64,000 nucleotides of DNA from Shewanella sp. HN-41 (GCF_000217915.1 NZ_AFOZ01000014.1:124001-188000), one strand, 5' to 3'. Shown: positions 50,225 to 60,973, counted from the stretch's first letter. Program-made: numbers and translations. The notes: generated from the sequence alone by a model not told the origin.

Positions 50225-51799
50225 CTAATGGGTCTGGGCAAGCCTAGGTTGCAATCTAAAAGAACTGTCTGGCTTAGGGGGGGCTGATTTAACTAAACTC
50301 ACTAAGCCCTGCCATTCAATATCACTATTTTGAGGTAACCAAATATCGGGTTCAGTGCCATTTCCCGATAGCAGTAGTCCCTTGGCATCATAGGTGAGCG
50401 AGCTGCTAAAACGTATATCTAAGCCACTATTTGGCAGAGTAAAATGGTATTGTCTTGCAAAATCTCCCGAAGTTTTCTCCCCGATCAAATTCACCCTCGA
50501 CCAAGCTTTAGTCCGGTAAGCTATCCATTCACATTCCTGTCGGCAACGCGGGCTTACCAGTAATGCAAGGCGATTACTTCCATAAGGGAGAACATCGGGT
50601 TTAGTGCGAACATACCAAGGACTAAACTTGCTCTCATCTATTTCAGGTAAGTGTCGAGTCAGCATTTTCAACTTTGGTAAGCTAAAATCGAGCGCCTCTA
50701 AGGGCTTAAAATTGAGGGGCAGCAGGTAATCGTTTCTAAACTCTGGCGAGCGGCGATAATGGGCAAACCCCATTATTTGGCGAAGTGGCCGACTATCTAG
50801 GGAAGCATCCTGATAGTGGGATAGCATACTGAGCAATTTAGGGCTAAAACCATGGGCTTCCCGCAGATCGACAATCAGTAGCGGCTGTTCCATGCCTTGA
50901 ATGAGCGCTTGTTGTTGTGCCTTGTCCTGTTCGAAGGCATAGAGATCGTCGATTCTTAACCTCGCTGTGTTGGTGTTGATGGTTTCTAGTGGGTAAGCTG
51001 CTTTTGGCGATATTTCCGATTTTAATTGGGCAAACTGAGTTAAGAGCCCGCTAGCAGTGAGTTCAGAGGTCTCAGTATTGGTCGTTACAACTTCGTGATT
51101 AGGTTGATATTTGGGGAATAAGGCTAAGGTCACTTGCTGGGTTTGTAACTCGTCATTAGTTAAAGTGATCAGCACATAGGGCTTGAGACTGAGTCCTAAA
51201 TCCTCCCGCAATAAATTGAGTTTTTTAAGCCAAGGCAATTGCATCTCTTGGCTCTCTTTTGCTGGCTCAGGAAGGTAGGCTTGACTCGCCGTGACCCATT
51301 TGTTCAAAGGCAACCCATCAATATGGGTAATAAAGGGGAAATCAGGATTAATCGGGCTATTTTTAGTATCTAATGCGAGCCATTGCTCGTTTATTGGCCT
51401 GAGATTTAAGGGTAAGTCACCACTCTTATCTTCAAAATTACTGACTTGGGAGCCAGGATCTTTCATGGTATTGAGTAACTTAGTCACCTCTGCGGCAAAT
51501 CTGTCATTGGGAGTGATGTCTTGATATTGCTCGGCAATGAGCGTTGCCATATGGGTGAGTTGCTCGGTATTTTTAGGTGGATTTAAGGCATAAAATGCCG
51601 AGTGTTGCTCAATTTGGTCGAGTAATGCATAGAGATCCTGACGTATATCCTGCGCACTTAATTCAGGGCTAGGTGCTTCGTCAGGCATAGCAAACAACGC
51701 GAGCTTAATTAAGCTTGCGATGATAATGGCTGTGAATAATGTGACTATGCTGCGGTAGCTAAAACTCATATTCATCCATGGTACTGGTTGAGTCGGCAT
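50225..51799 (-). CDS. S41 (tail-specific) protease homologue, probably inactive
   Basis: This 524-residue protein has an N-terminal membrane helix (IVTLFTAIIIASLIKLALFAM). The C-terminus resembles the S41 core: LALLVSPRCRQECEWIAYRTKAWSRVNLIGEKTSGDFARQYHFTLPNSGLDI, then SGNGTEPDIWLP. In active S41 enzymes the position after the LLV strand carries a catalytic Ser (SASASE-like); here it is RCRQECE. Earlier parts read like the S41 helical N-domain (DIRQDLYALLDQIEQHSAFYAL). A non-enzymatic role is inferred. The ATG at 51766 (MSFSYRSIV) is an alternative start. It lies 32 bp after pldA. Confidence 0.6.
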   Translation of the reverse strand: MPTQPVPWMNMSFSYRSIVTLFTAIIIASLIKLALFAMPDEAPSPELSAQDIRQDLYALLDQIEQHSAFYALNPPKNTEQLTHMATLIAEQYQDITPNDRFAAEVTKLLNTMKDPGSQVSNFEDKSGDLPLNLRPINEQWLALDTKNSPINPDFPFITHIDGLPLNKWVTASQAYLPEPAKESQEMQLPWLKKLNLLREDLGLSLKPYVLITLTNDELQTQQVTLALFPKYQPNHEVVTTNTETSELTASGLLTQFAQLKSEISPKAAYPLETINTNTARLRIDDLYAFEQDKAQQQALIQGMEQPLLIVDLREAHGFSPKLLSMLSHYQDASLDSRPLRQIMGFAHYRRSPEFRNDYLLPLNFKPLEALDFSLPKLKMLTRHLPEIDESKFSPWYVRTKPDVLPYGSNRLALLVSPRCRQECEWIAYRTKAWSRVNLIGEKTSGDFARQYHFTLPNSGLDIRFSSSLTYDAKGLLLSGNGTEPDIWLPQNSDIEWQGLVSLVKSAPPKPDSSFRLQPRLAQTH

Positions 51800-51831
51800 A
51801 GAATTATGGCTGATTTTTGTACGCTGTCATC

Positions 51832-52716
51832 TTAAAGAATATCATTGAGTGAAACTCCGATCCCAATACGTTGGTTATGGGAGTTGTAGTCGATCAGGCT
51901 CTCACCATATCCGTTAAAATATTGAGTATAAAAGCGTAGGTTACCTATAATCGGATAACTCCACGTCAGTTCTGCTGAGCCTCTGTCGATATCTTCTAGG
52001 TTTGTTTTAAGGGTTAAGGTGAATCTATGTTCATCGATACCATAGACACCAATAAACTCAGCTCTGCCTATGTAGTCATCAATATTGGGATTATCGTCAC
52101 CGCGGGCTTGATGCGGATCGGTTTTTTCATCTTCCGGAATCCGCCACCAGACTTTGGTTGAGAAGGCGAGTGGGCCTGCATCGAAAATCATAGTGCCATA
52201 GAGTCGATTCCAGCTGCGAGAAAGCGGTCCTGATTTACCATTCGATTGATGCACTGCACCAAAGCCCCAAAAGGAATTGGTCACGCTACCGATTTTCCAA
52301 TCGTTATTAAACAGCATAAAGACTTCGGGTTCGTGGTTAGTTTCGCGAAAAGGTGATGAGATATCCTTGTTATACACTTGCCAATAGGATTGGTTGGTAT
52401 AAGCAAAAAAGAGATGACCATTGTCACCAAAGATATTGTACCAAATAGGAAATTTGAAACTTATCTGAAACTTAGCTTCAAAATCATCCAAGGTGTAATC
52501 ATTTTCGATCGCATCTTCTGTAAAGGGCGCCATATTAGGATCGGGATTGTAGGTGACAGGCAATATGTAATTGACTTTATGTGGCGTGATGACAAAGGGA
52601 AGCTCTGATGTTGCAAGTTCATCTTTTACTCTGTCTTTAATTAGGGACTGTTCGGCATGTAGTCCCACACAACCAAATAGCCCTACTAATGCGATAGCTT
52701 TATGAAATGGGAACAT
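51832..52716 (-). CDS. pldA: Outer membrane phospholipase A (OMPLA)
   Basis: OMPLA is an outer-membrane beta-barrel that hydrolyses misplaced phospholipids. The 294-residue protein has a signal peptide (MFPFHKAIALVGLFGCVGLHA), the family opening ITPHKVNYILPVTYN and the catalytic stretch HQSNGKSGPLSRSWNRLY, containing His, Ser and Asn in the order of the E. coli His142/Ser144/Asn156 triad. Alternating strands continue to the C-terminus. It precedes the S41-like gene on the same strand. Confidence 0.92.
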   Translation of the reverse strand: MFPFHKAIALVGLFGCVGLHAEQSLIKDRVKDELATSELPFVITPHKVNYILPVTYNPDPNMAPFTEDAIENDYTLDDFEAKFQISFKFPIWYNIFGDNGHLFFAYTNQSYWQVYNKDISSPFRETNHEPEVFMLFNNDWKIGSVTNSFWGFGAVHQSNGKSGPLSRSWNRLYGTMIFDAGPLAFSTKVWWRIPEDEKTDPHQARGDDNPNIDDYIGRAEFIGVYGIDEHRFTLTLKTNLEDIDRGSAELTWSYPIIGNLRFYTQYFNGYGESLIDYNSHNQRIGIGVSLNDIL

Positions 52717-52740
52717 CCGCTCTCCTTGATATATCTGTCA

Positions 52741-53139
52741 GTCTTATGCTTTCTACAATCAATTTCCCAGCTTAGCACTAGTTAATGCATTCACTGTTAC
52801 TAAAATGCAGGAACCTATGGTTGCATTTCACTCGCTTAAATGTAGATTTAGCTCAAATAATCTGGGATTTAAGTAGAATGTTTGGCAATAACATAGTGCC
52901 AGAACAGCAGTCCCTGTATGCCCCTATCGCGCCAAAATATAAACGTTCTGATTTAAAAGTCTAATAAATTTAGTTGGTTATTATATTTTTATCGTCGATT
53001 TATTGCATCTGTTTGACACTTTTTTGTGCTCATTTTTGTCACTAAGCACATTGTTATATCTAAAAGATATAAAAACTAATAATTATCTATTTATTATGGA
53101 ATATAAGAGGCGCTATATTTCTACCAGACTAAAGTAATC
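52741..53139. other. Intergenic region between pldA and cobA with an inverted repeat
   Basis: No gene is seen. TATATCT-AAA-AGATATA at 53055-53071 is a perfect 7-bp inverted repeat about 80-97 bp before the cobA ATG, a suitable place for an activator site such as CysB, but not a recognised CysB sequence. Confidence 0.35.
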
Positions 53140-53151
53140 TTGGGGTATGTG

Positions 53152-53985
53152 ATGGAAGTTTTATCTTTACCGGGCCAAACGGCGAAAGGCAAAGTATGGC
53201 TGGTGGGGGCAGGCCCCGGAGATGTTGAGCTGCTAACGCTAAAGGCGTGGCGCGTTCTTAAAGCTGCCGATGCTGTGTTATACGATGCTTTAGTCAGTCA
53301 AGATATCCTTGATCTTATTCCCAGAGATGCTGAAAAGATTGCTGTCGGTAAGCGTGCAGGTAAACACAGTGCTGCCCAAGATGATATTAATCAGCTACTT
53401 GTCACCAAAGCTTATACCCGTAAGAATGTGGTACGCCTTAAAGGTGGTGATCCTTTTATCTTCGGTCGTGGTGGTGAGGAGCTGCAAACCTTAGTCGAGG
53501 CAGGGGTTGAGTTTGAAGTCGTCCCCGGTATTACTGCCGCCAGTGGCACTTCGGCCTATGCGGGTATCCCCTTGACCCACAGAGACCATGCCCAAGGTGT
53601 CACTTTTATCACTGGCCATTGTCAGTTAGAAAGCCGCCCTATGGATTGGCAGGGTTATGCTAATCCTAACAATACTTTAGTCGTGTATATGGGCATACTT
53701 AACGCTGGCATTATTCGCCAAGGTCTCGTCGATGCGGGTCGAAGCCCTGAAACACCAGTGGCGATCGTTTCTAAAGCAACGACTAATGAACAACGTCGTT
53801 TTATCGGCCGTTTAGGTGAGCTTGAACGGCTCGCGGCCGACCCCGAATTACAAATGCCAGCTTTGATGATCATAGGTGAAGTCGTTGCACTCTCAGAGAC
53901 TCTCAATTGGTTCAAACCAGAAGCCATCGATGGTGCTCAATGCCAACATGAACTGACCTATACTGCAAAAGTATCGACAAATTAA
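53152..53985 (+). CDS. cobA: Uroporphyrinogen-III C-methyltransferase (SUMT)
   Basis: SUMT methylates uroporphyrinogen III twice with SAM to give precorrin-2, the sirohaem precursor. The 277-residue protein has VWLVGAGPGDVELLTLKAWRVL, VRLKGGDPFIFGRGGEEL, PGITAASGTSAYAGIPLTHRDHA and YMGI, all SUMT motifs. No CysG dehydrogenase/chelatase domain is fused, so another gene must finish sirohaem. The ATG at 53152 is preferred over the TTG at 53140. It is the first gene of the sulfate-activation operon. Confidence 0.95.
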   Translation: MEVLSLPGQTAKGKVWLVGAGPGDVELLTLKAWRVLKAADAVLYDALVSQDILDLIPRDAEKIAVGKRAGKHSAAQDDINQLLVTKAYTRKNVVRLKGGDPFIFGRGGEELQTLVEAGVEFEVVPGITAASGTSAYAGIPLTHRDHAQGVTFITGHCQLESRPMDWQGYANPNNTLVVYMGILNAGIIRQGLVDAGRSPETPVAIVSKATTNEQRRFIGRLGELERLAADPELQMPALMIIGEVVALSETLNWFKPEAIDGAQCQHELTYTAKVSTN

Positions 53986-54042
53986 CAAATTAAGTAACCA
54001 CGCTGTGTCAATGCAGCAAATTTAAGGTAAACGGAGAATAGT

Positions 54043-54951
54043 ATGGCCGGGCGTGAATTAAGCCACTTACAACAACTGGAAGCTGAGAGCATCCAGATCA
54101 TTCGTGAAGTTGCAGCCGAATTCGATAATCCTGTGATGTTGTATTCCATCGGGAAAGATTCTTCCGTTATGTTGCATTTAGCGCGTAAAGCCTTTTATCC
54201 GGGCAAGATCCCATTCCCGTTACTGCATGTCGATACGGGCTGGAAATTCAAAGAGATGATCGCCTTTCGTGATGCGCAGGCAAAGAAATTTGGCTTCGAG
54301 TTACTGACTCATATCAATCCAGAAGGTTTAGCCCAGGGGATTAATCCCTTCGACCATGGCAGTGCTAAACACACTGATATCATGAAAACCCAAGGCTTAA
54401 AACAAGCTCTTAACCAATATGGTTTCGATGCGGCCTTCGGTGGTGCTCGCCGCGACGAAGAAAAATCTCGCGCCAAAGAGCGGGTGTATTCCTTTCGCGA
54501 CCGTCACCACAGATGGGACCCTAAAAACCAACGCCCTGAACTGTGGCGTACCTATAACGGCGCGGTAAACAAGGGCGAAAGTATTCGCGTGTTCCCCTTA
54601 TCTAACTGGACAGAATTGGATATTTGGCAGTATATCTATCAAGAAAACATAGAGTTAGTACCTTTATACTTTGCTGCTAAACGCCCAGTGGTTGAGCGTG
54701 GCGGTCAGTTGATCTTAGCCGATGATGAGCGGATGCAGTTAGCTGAAGGCGAGCAGATAAAAGAAGAAGTGGTACGTTTCAGAACCTTAGGTTGTTACCC
54801 ACTCACGGCGGCCATGCATTCCGAGGCCGATAGCCTAGAGAAGATTATTGAAGAAATGCTGTTAACCCGTTCAAGCGAACGCCAAGGCCGATTGATCGAC
54901 TCAGATCAAAGTGCCTCCATGGAGCAGAAGAAGCGCCAAGGCTACTTCTAA
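54043..54951 (+). CDS. cysD: Sulfate adenylyltransferase subunit 2 (CysD)
   Basis: CysD forms APS from ATP and sulfate. The 302-residue protein has the PP-loop [52 protein letters not shown] and the C-terminal [15 protein letters not shown] lies 6 bases before the ATG. Its partner GTPase cysN is 84 bp downstream. Confidence 0.97.
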   Translation: MAGRELSHLQQLEAESIQIIREVAAEFDNPVMLYSIGKDSSVMLHLARKAFYPGKIPFPLLHVDTGWKFKEMIAFRDAQAKKFGFELLTHINPEGLAQGINPFDHGSAKHTDIMKTQGLKQALNQYGFDAAFGGARRDEEKSRAKERVYSFRDRHHRWDPKNQRPELWRTYNGAVNKGESIRVFPLSNWTELDIWQYIYQENIELVPLYFAAKRPVVERGGQLILADDERMQLAEGEQIKEEVVRFRTLGCYPLTAAMHSEADSLEKIIEEMLLTRSSERQGRLIDSDQSASMEQKKRQGYF

Positions 54952-55035
54952 TCAGGCCTCAGGTTAACCCTATTTCGCGAAGGTGGCGCTAGTGCAGCGT
55001 GCCCTTTAGCTAAACAGATCAAGAGTGAAATAACG

Positions 55036-56478
55036 ATGGATAAAGCAGTCAATAAAACCAATCGTATGGCGGCAGAAATCAGCCTCCATGGGGTGAAAGA
55101 ATATTTAGTTCAGCAGCAACATAAAGGTCTGCTGCGCTTTTTAACCTGTGGCAGTGTCGATGACGGTAAAAGCACCTTAATCGGCCGTCTGTTACACGAC
55201 AGCGCTCAAATTTATGAAGACCAATTAGCGAGCCTAAAGAGCGACAGCGCTAAGATGGGCACCACAGGTGAAGCTATCGACTTAGCTTTGCTGGTGGATG
55301 GTCTGCAAGCCGAGCGCGAACAAGGCATCACTATCGATGTCGCTTACCGCTACTTTTCAAGTGATAAGCGTAAGTTCATCATCGCCGATACCCCTGGCCA
55401 TGAACAGTACACCCGCAATATGGCAACGGGCGCTTCGACCTGTGATTTAGCGGTGATCTTAGTCGATGCCCGCTATGGTGTGCAGACTCAGACCAAGCGC
55501 CATGCATTTATCGCTTCATTACTTGGCATTCGTCACTTCGTTGTTGCCGTCAACAAGATGGATTTGCTTGGGTTTGACGAGCAAGTTTTCAACCGCATTC
55601 GTGCCGATTTTACTGATTTTGTCAAAGATTTCGGTAACCTTGATATCCACTTTGTGCCGTTATCGGCGCTTAATGGTGATAACGTGGTTGAGCGCAGTAC
55701 CCAAAGCCCTTGGTATCAAGGCGGTACTCTACTCGAACTGCTAGAAACTATTGATACTCAACGTGAACTTAGCGCATTGCCCGTGCGTTTCCCGGTGCAA
55801 TATGTGTCGCGTCCTAACTTAGATTTCCGCGGTTTTGCGGGCACGTTAGCCTCGGGTATCATCAAGGTTGGTGACGAGTTGGTGGCCTTACCATCGGGCA
55901 AACGCAGTAAGGTTGATCGTATTGTCACCTTCGATGGCGACCTAGAGGAGGCCGTTGCTGGTCAAGCTGTGACTATTACGCTCGAGGATGAAATTGATAT
56001 TTCACGCGGCGATTTACTGGCCAAACCCGACTCAGCCCCCGCCGTGGCTAACGTGATCAGCGCCGACATAGTGTGGATGGATGAAAAACCATTACAACTC
56101 GGTCAGTTATACGATATCAAAGTGGCGGGTAAGAAGACGCAAGCTTCTGTTACGGCAATTGAATATGTGGTTGACGTTAACACCTTAGCACGCAGCGCGA
56201 CGGACACACTTGGGCTAAATGCCATTGCCCGCGTGACCTTAGAACTGACCGAAGACATAGTATTCGATGCCTATTCGTTAGTGCGTGATACGGGTGGGAT
56301 GATCTTAATCGATCGCCTCACTAATGCGACGGTTGCCGCGGTTATGGTGGTATCGGGTCAGCATGTGAGCAAGCAAGTGCCTTCACAATTCAGTGCCTTT
56401 GAGGTTGAGTTTAATGCCTTAGTGCGTAAACATTTCCCACATTGGCAAGCCATTGATATCACAAAGCTTGGAGCTTAA
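55036..56478 (+). CDS. cysN: Sulfate adenylyltransferase subunit 1, GTPase (CysN)
   Basis: CysN uses GTP hydrolysis to drive APS synthesis. The 480-residue elongation-factor-like protein has G1 [20 protein letters not shown]3 [19 protein letters not shown] and G4 VNKMDLL, followed by two beta-barrel domains. There is no fused APS-kinase domain, which agrees with a separate cysC. It is in the operon with cysD and a permease. Confidence 0.97.
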   Translation: MDKAVNKTNRMAAEISLHGVKEYLVQQQHKGLLRFLTCGSVDDGKSTLIGRLLHDSAQIYEDQLASLKSDSAKMGTTGEAIDLALLVDGLQAEREQGITIDVAYRYFSSDKRKFIIADTPGHEQYTRNMATGASTCDLAVILVDARYGVQTQTKRHAFIASLLGIRHFVVAVNKMDLLGFDEQVFNRIRADFTDFVKDFGNLDIHFVPLSALNGDNVVERSTQSPWYQGGTLLELLETIDTQRELSALPVRFPVQYVSRPNLDFRGFAGTLASGIIKVGDELVALPSGKRSKVDRIVTFDGDLEEAVAGQAVTITLEDEIDISRGDLLAKPDSAPAVANVISADIVWMDEKPLQLGQLYDIKVAGKKTQASVTAIEYVVDVNTLARSATDTLGLNAIARVTLELTEDIVFDAYSLVRDTGGMILIDRLTNATVAAVMVVSGQHVSKQVPSQFSAFEVEFNALVRKHFPHWQAIDITKLGA

Positions 56479-56481
56479 TTC

Positions 56482-58206
56482 GTGACTGATCTGTGGCTAT
56501 TAGCGATGATTTTGTTTGGCTTAGTGGCTGGCTTAGTTAGCGGCCGAATCAACCCAGCAGTATTGTTTTTATTTGCATATTTGCTCTGTTATCTGCTGGG
56601 CATGGTTGCGCTCGATACTGCATTAACAAGCTTTACAAATATTGGCTTAGTCACGCTTGTCCTATTGGTGCTGGCTGCAACGGCGTTAGAAAAGACGTCC
56701 TTGCTGGGAAAGTTGAGCCAAGTCATAGGCAATAGTTCTTTACCTATAACACTGACAAAGCTTGGGTTTTCGACGGCGTTGCTGTCGTCTTTTACCAATA
56801 ATACTGCGGTCGTGGCATCGCTTATCGGTGTTGTGCGCCGTAATCAGGTGCATGCACCCGCTAAGTTATTGTTGCCGTTAAATTATGCGGCGATTTTAGG
56901 CGGCACACTGACACTGATTGGTACCTCGACCAACTTGATCGTGAACTCCTTTGTGGAAAACGCGGGTTTACCCGCCTTAGGTTTTTTCGAGTTCACGCCT
57001 GTCGCTGTTGTGATCGTCATCGCTGGTATGTTGTTACTGATCCTACTGGCGAATATTCTGCCCGACAGACGGGAAGAATCGGATGAAGAGACGCTGCCTT
57101 ATTTGCTCGAAGCCCACGTGGCTAAAGGTTCGTCCTTAGTTGGCCGCAGTGTGGTCGATAACAAACTCAGGGCACTGAAGAAGTTATATCTGGTTGAATT
57201 AGAACGCAGCGGCATTTGTATTTGCCCTGTTCCGCCCCAGTTAGTGCTGCAAGCGGACGATGTATTAAGATTCAGTGGCGCGGTGGAATCGGTTGAGTTA
57301 TTGCATCAATTCGATGGTTTAGATTGGTTTGGTAAGCATCAAGCCAAGGGGCAAAACCTGATCGAAGCTGTGCTCGCGCCATCATCCAATTTAGTCGGCA
57401 GTTCGTTGAAAGAATCGCGTTTTCGTGAGCAGTTTGATGCGGCCGTGATGGCAATTCGCCGTGGGCATCATCCGCTGAAAGGCGGGCTCGGCGACATTAT
57501 CCTGCAACCCGGTGATGTGTTACTACTGACGCCTGGGGATGGTTTTCGCACCAGTGCGAAACTCAGCTCAGAGTTTGCCGCGATCAGTGGTCTCGATTTA
57601 AATGTGCGTTTAGACAGTCGTCGTGGTCGTTGGGTATTGCTCGGCTTTGCGGCAACGATCGCCTTGAGTGTCACTGGCGTATTACCCTTGGCTAAGGGGT
57701 TAGTGCTCCTGTTGCTCAGTTATTTTGCCATCGGCGCTGTCACCCTCTCTGAACTGAAACGCCGTTTCCCATTGGAATTGGTGGTGATAGTGGGGAGTGC
57801 ATTGGGTCTCGCGAACTTGATGATGAGCACTGGTCTTGCGGACAGTTTAGCCCAAGGTTTACTCTCGGTTATCAACGGTTATGGGGTGTTTGGCGCCTTT
57901 GTCGGTGTGTATTTGATGACCTTGTTGTTGACTGAACTGATCACTAATAATGCGGCAGCGGCGCTGGCCTTTCCTATCGCCTATGCGATTGCACTTAATT
58001 ACGGTGTCGATGCAAGACCCTTTATTATGGCCGTCGTCTTTGGTGCCAGCGCGAGCTTTATTTCGCCCTACGGCTATCAAACCAATTTGATGGTATTTAA
58101 TGCGGGTAATTATCGCTTCAGTGACTTCATCCGCCTAGGATTACCGTTATCTGTGCTGTATTCCCTGATAGTGATATTTATGGTGCCGATCATCTTTCCA
58201 TTTTAG
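56482..58206 (+). CDS. SLC13-type permease with two TrkA-C domains, probable sulfate transporter
   Basis: The 574-residue protein has about eleven helices in two blocks (residues 3-190 and 385-574) with SFTNNTAVVASLIGVVRRN and GTLTLIGTSTNLIVNSFVE in the first and LTELITNNAAAALAFPIAYAIALNYG in the second. Two TrkA-C (RCK_C) domains lie between. This is the SAC1/SLC13 arrangement, members of which carry sulfate, other dicarboxylates or silicate. It starts at a GTG 3 bases after the cysN stop and precedes cysC, so sulfate uptake is the natural guess. Transport itself is unproven. Confidence 0.85.
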   Translation: MTDLWLLAMILFGLVAGLVSGRINPAVLFLFAYLLCYLLGMVALDTALTSFTNIGLVTLVLLVLAATALEKTSLLGKLSQVIGNSSLPITLTKLGFSTALLSSFTNNTAVVASLIGVVRRNQVHAPAKLLLPLNYAAILGGTLTLIGTSTNLIVNSFVENAGLPALGFFEFTPVAVVIVIAGMLLLILLANILPDRREESDEETLPYLLEAHVAKGSSLVGRSVVDNKLRALKKLYLVELERSGICICPVPPQLVLQADDVLRFSGAVESVELLHQFDGLDWFGKHQAKGQNLIEAVLAPSSNLVGSSLKESRFREQFDAAVMAIRRGHHPLKGGLGDIILQPGDVLLLTPGDGFRTSAKLSSEFAAISGLDLNVRLDSRRGRWVLLGFAATIALSVTGVLPLAKGLVLLLLSYFAIGAVTLSELKRRFPLELVVIVGSALGLANLMMSTGLADSLAQGLLSVINGYGVFGAFVGVYLMTLLLTELITNNAAAALAFPIAYAIALNYGVDARPFIMAVVFGASASFISPYGYQTNLMVFNAGNYRFSDFIRLGLPLSVLYSLIVIFMVPIIFPF

Positions 58207-58270
58207 TGATTAGCTTGAGTTTATTGCCCTTGTGCAAGCCGTTTGACAGCATGGGGATTGAGGAGTTTTT

Positions 58271-58888
58271 ATGACAAATATTGTGTGGCATCAACATCCT
58301 GTAGATCAAGCAGCGCGAGCCGAACAAAAGGGGCAAAATCCTGTATTACTCTGGTTTACCGGACTTTCTGGCGCGGGTAAATCGACACTGGCCGGTGCAT
58401 TAGAGCGGGCGTTATTTGAGGCGGGATTCCACACTTATTTGCTCGATGGCGATAATGTGCGCCATGGCCTGTGTAAAGACTTAGGGTTTACCGTTGAAGA
58501 CCGTGACGAGAACCTACGCCGTGTGGGCGAAGTGGCCAAGTTGATGGTGGATGCAGGGCTTGTGGTGTTATCGGCCTTTATTTCCCCGACCCGTGAGGAG
58601 CGCGATAGCATTCGTGCCCGCTTCCCCGCAGGGCAGTTCATCGAAGTGCATGTGTCTACGCCATTAAGTGTGTGCGAGCAGCGTGACCCTAAGGGTTTAT
58701 ATGTGAAAGCGCGCAGTGGTGAGATCAGCAATTTCACGGGTATCTCATCACCCTATGAAGCACCATTGGCGGCAGAATTGACCATAGATACCAGCAAAGG
58801 CGATTTAGCGACTCAAGTGCGCGCCTTAATCGATTATCTGACGGCAATCAATGTTATCAATGCCGATAAGGCCAAAGCGCTCGCCTAG
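58271..58888 (+). CDS. cysC: Adenylyl-sulfate kinase (CysC)
   Basis: CysC phosphorylates APS to PAPS for CysH. The 205-residue protein has the P-loop [15 protein letters not shown], the APS-binding [44 protein letters not shown] and the lid region [17 protein letters not shown]. It is the last gene of the operon and a terminator follows. Confidence 0.96.
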   Translation: MTNIVWHQHPVDQAARAEQKGQNPVLLWFTGLSGAGKSTLAGALERALFEAGFHTYLLDGDNVRHGLCKDLGFTVEDRDENLRRVGEVAKLMVDAGLVVLSAFISPTREERDSIRARFPAGQFIEVHVSTPLSVCEQRDPKGLYVKARSGEISNFTGISSPYEAPLAAELTIDTSKGDLATQVRALIDYLTAINVINADKAKALA

Positions 58889-58930
58889 TTATAACAAGTC
58901 ATGCCCTAGCGAGTGATTGAATTGTCATAA

Positions 58931-58960
58931 AAAACAGGAGCCTTGGGTTCCTGTTTTGTT
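58931..58960 (+). terminator. Terminator of the cobA-cysDN-permease-cysC operon
   Basis: AAAACAGGAGCC, loop TTG and GGTTCCTGTTTT form a 12-bp stem with one G-T pair. Confidence 0.88.
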
Positions 58961-59074
58961 ATGGGTGTAATGAGTTAGCTATGTTCAATGCTGATATTCA
59001 AGTACCGTGTTCAAACACTAAGTCTCATCATATTCGACAGCATCTGGTTCTCAGTCGCCTCTGCGTATTACCGA

Positions 59075-60973
59075 TTAATTCAGATTCAGCTCGGCGGCTT
59101 CTGGGGCTATGACGGGGATTGTCAGACAGAAAACGCTGCCTTTACCTAATGTGCTGCTAACCGTGATTTTTCCGCCAAGAAGTTGGCTGACGAGTTGATA
59201 GGTTAAGTGTAAACCCAGCCCTGTTCCGCCATTGCCCCTGCGAGTGGTGAAGAAGGGATCGAAGATTTGTTTCATCGTTTCCTCACTCATCCCTGTACCG
59301 TTATCTGATATTGTGATTTCGACCATCTGGTCTTTTATCATCTGCGCCGAGATTTTTATCTGGCCATTTACCGCACTTTCGAAGGCATGGGTTATCGCAT
59401 TGGTGACGAGGTTTTCAAGGGATTGTCCGAGCGCGCCTGGGTAACTGTTCAGTTCTATATTGGGGGCAATGTCGATTTCGAGCTCATGGGATTGTTTCTT
59501 CATCCGTAACCACGAGGTATGCAGCATGTCCTGAACTAGACTCGTGAGCTTAAAATTACGGCGCTCTTCCCTTGTTCTATCGACGGCTAAGCGTTTGAAG
59601 CTACTGACTAAGGTCGCGGCTCTGCTTAAGTTGGCTTGCACTATATCTGCACCCTCGTGGAAGTGGATAAAGTAGGTGTCGAGTTCGGAGCGCTTAAGAC
59701 CCGTTTCGAAGGCGGTTTGTAGCTTAGTACATTCATTTATCATACTCGATAGCGTGACCTGTGCTGCGCCGACTGGGGTATTCAGCTCATGGGCTACGCC
59801 CGCCACCATCATGCCTAAGGATGAGAGTTTTCCTGTCTCAATCAGTTGTTTCTGTGTGTCGTGTAAGTGTTGTAACGACTCGGCTAACGCCGTATTGGAT
59901 TGGGTGAGTTTTTGCTGTTGTGCGGTTAACTCTTGATTTAAGTTGTCCCGCTCCCGCATGGACTTTGCAGCGCGCCAACAAATGCCACCACCAAGTAACA
60001 GCAATAAAACTCCTAGGCTGAGCGCTTCTAACAGGCTGCGTCGATTAATCTTTGAGAGTTGATCGTTGGGGATCCGTATCACGAGTTTCCAATCTTGGTC
60101 GGAAGTATTCGTTGCGTCTTGGACGGTTTCATAATCCCAGAGGCCTTCGGGGGTGATAAAGGCACCTTCGCCATGTTGGGTGATTTGTTGCCAAGCATCG
60201 GGATTGAGCTTAGCTAAGGTTAAATCGGGGCGATTAAACATAAATCCCCAGGTGAGTTCTGGGTTTGGTGAGAGTAGCCAGTACCCCTCTTTATTGAGCA
60301 GTGAAAGCTCTGTATTGCTGTTAGCCGTAATCTTGGCAATAGCGTCCAACATTGATTGGGCGAGAAAGTTGAGGGCAATAAACCCTTGGCGCTCGCCCGA
60401 AGGTAAAAACACTGGAGTAGTGACTCTCAACACTGGCTTGATTGGGGTTTCTATTTTCCCCTTTTCGACATTCAAGTCTAAGGGGGATATGTAAAAATTA
60501 TCGGGTGGTAAGCTTAAACTTTGGATGGAGTAATAACGGTCGGCCTTTGATTGCAATAATGGCTTAGCAACCACTTGCGGATGGCCTTGAATAAGATTCA
60601 CTCTTACTTTCTCGAAGGCATCGTTATCGAGCCAACGCACTTGATCGTAGTTTTGCGATGCGGCACTAAAGCTTTCGAAGAAATGTTCGACCTGAGTCAG
60701 ATCTTGCACACTTCCCGCCGCCGCATCGAGGAGTGTTTGATATTTAGCGAGAAATAGGGCGTCGCGCCTAATATTCCCCAAATGGTAGGCAATTGTTTTA
60801 GCCGCATCGGCTAACAGGGTGTTCGCCTCTTGGTATAGGGGCGCCATGGCATCTTCATGGCGCTTTTGATAGAGCAATGTCGTGAGTATGGGCACCAACA
60901 ATAACCACGGCAGCATGAATCTGAGCCAATAGCCCCCAAAAGAGGGGTGAGCCACGTGTGAGGGGGCTATCAT
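59075..60973 (-). CDS. Sensor histidine kinase with periplasmic Cache-like sensor
   Basis: The 632-residue protein has a membrane helix (FMLPWLLLVPILTTLLY), a periplasmic region of about 290 residues resembling double-Cache sensors, a second helix (LLEALSLGVLLLLLGGGICW), a coiled coil, and a HisKA region with H-box VAGVAHELNTPVGAAQVTLSS. An HATPase domain follows (N-box LENLVTNAITHAFES, ISDNGTGMSEETMKQIFDPFFTTRRGNGGTGLGLHLTYQLV). The ATG at 60973 is chosen because it overlaps the stop of the upstream response regulator (ATGA); the longer start at 61003 is less likely. The ligand is unknown. Confidence 0.9.
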   Translation of the reverse strand: MIAPSHVAHPSFGGYWLRFMLPWLLLVPILTTLLYQKRHEDAMAPLYQEANTLLADAAKTIAYHLGNIRRDALFLAKYQTLLDAAAGSVQDLTQVEHFFESFSAASQNYDQVRWLDNDAFEKVRVNLIQGHPQVVAKPLLQSKADRYYSIQSLSLPPDNFYISPLDLNVEKGKIETPIKPVLRVTTPVFLPSGERQGFIALNFLAQSMLDAIAKITANSNTELSLLNKEGYWLLSPNPELTWGFMFNRPDLTLAKLNPDAWQQITQHGEGAFITPEGLWDYETVQDATNTSDQDWKLVIRIPNDQLSKINRRSLLEALSLGVLLLLLGGGICWRAAKSMRERDNLNQELTAQQQKLTQSNTALAESLQHLHDTQKQLIETGKLSSLGMMVAGVAHELNTPVGAAQVTLSSMINECTKLQTAFETGLKRSELDTYFIHFHEGADIVQANLSRAATLVSSFKRLAVDRTREERRNFKLTSLVQDMLHTSWLRMKKQSHELEIDIAPNIELNSYPGALGQSLENLVTNAITHAFESAVNGQIKISAQMIKDQMVEITISDNGTGMSEETMKQIFDPFFTTRRGNGGTGLGLHLTYQLVSQLLGGKITVSSTLGKGSVFCLTIPVIAPEAAELNLN

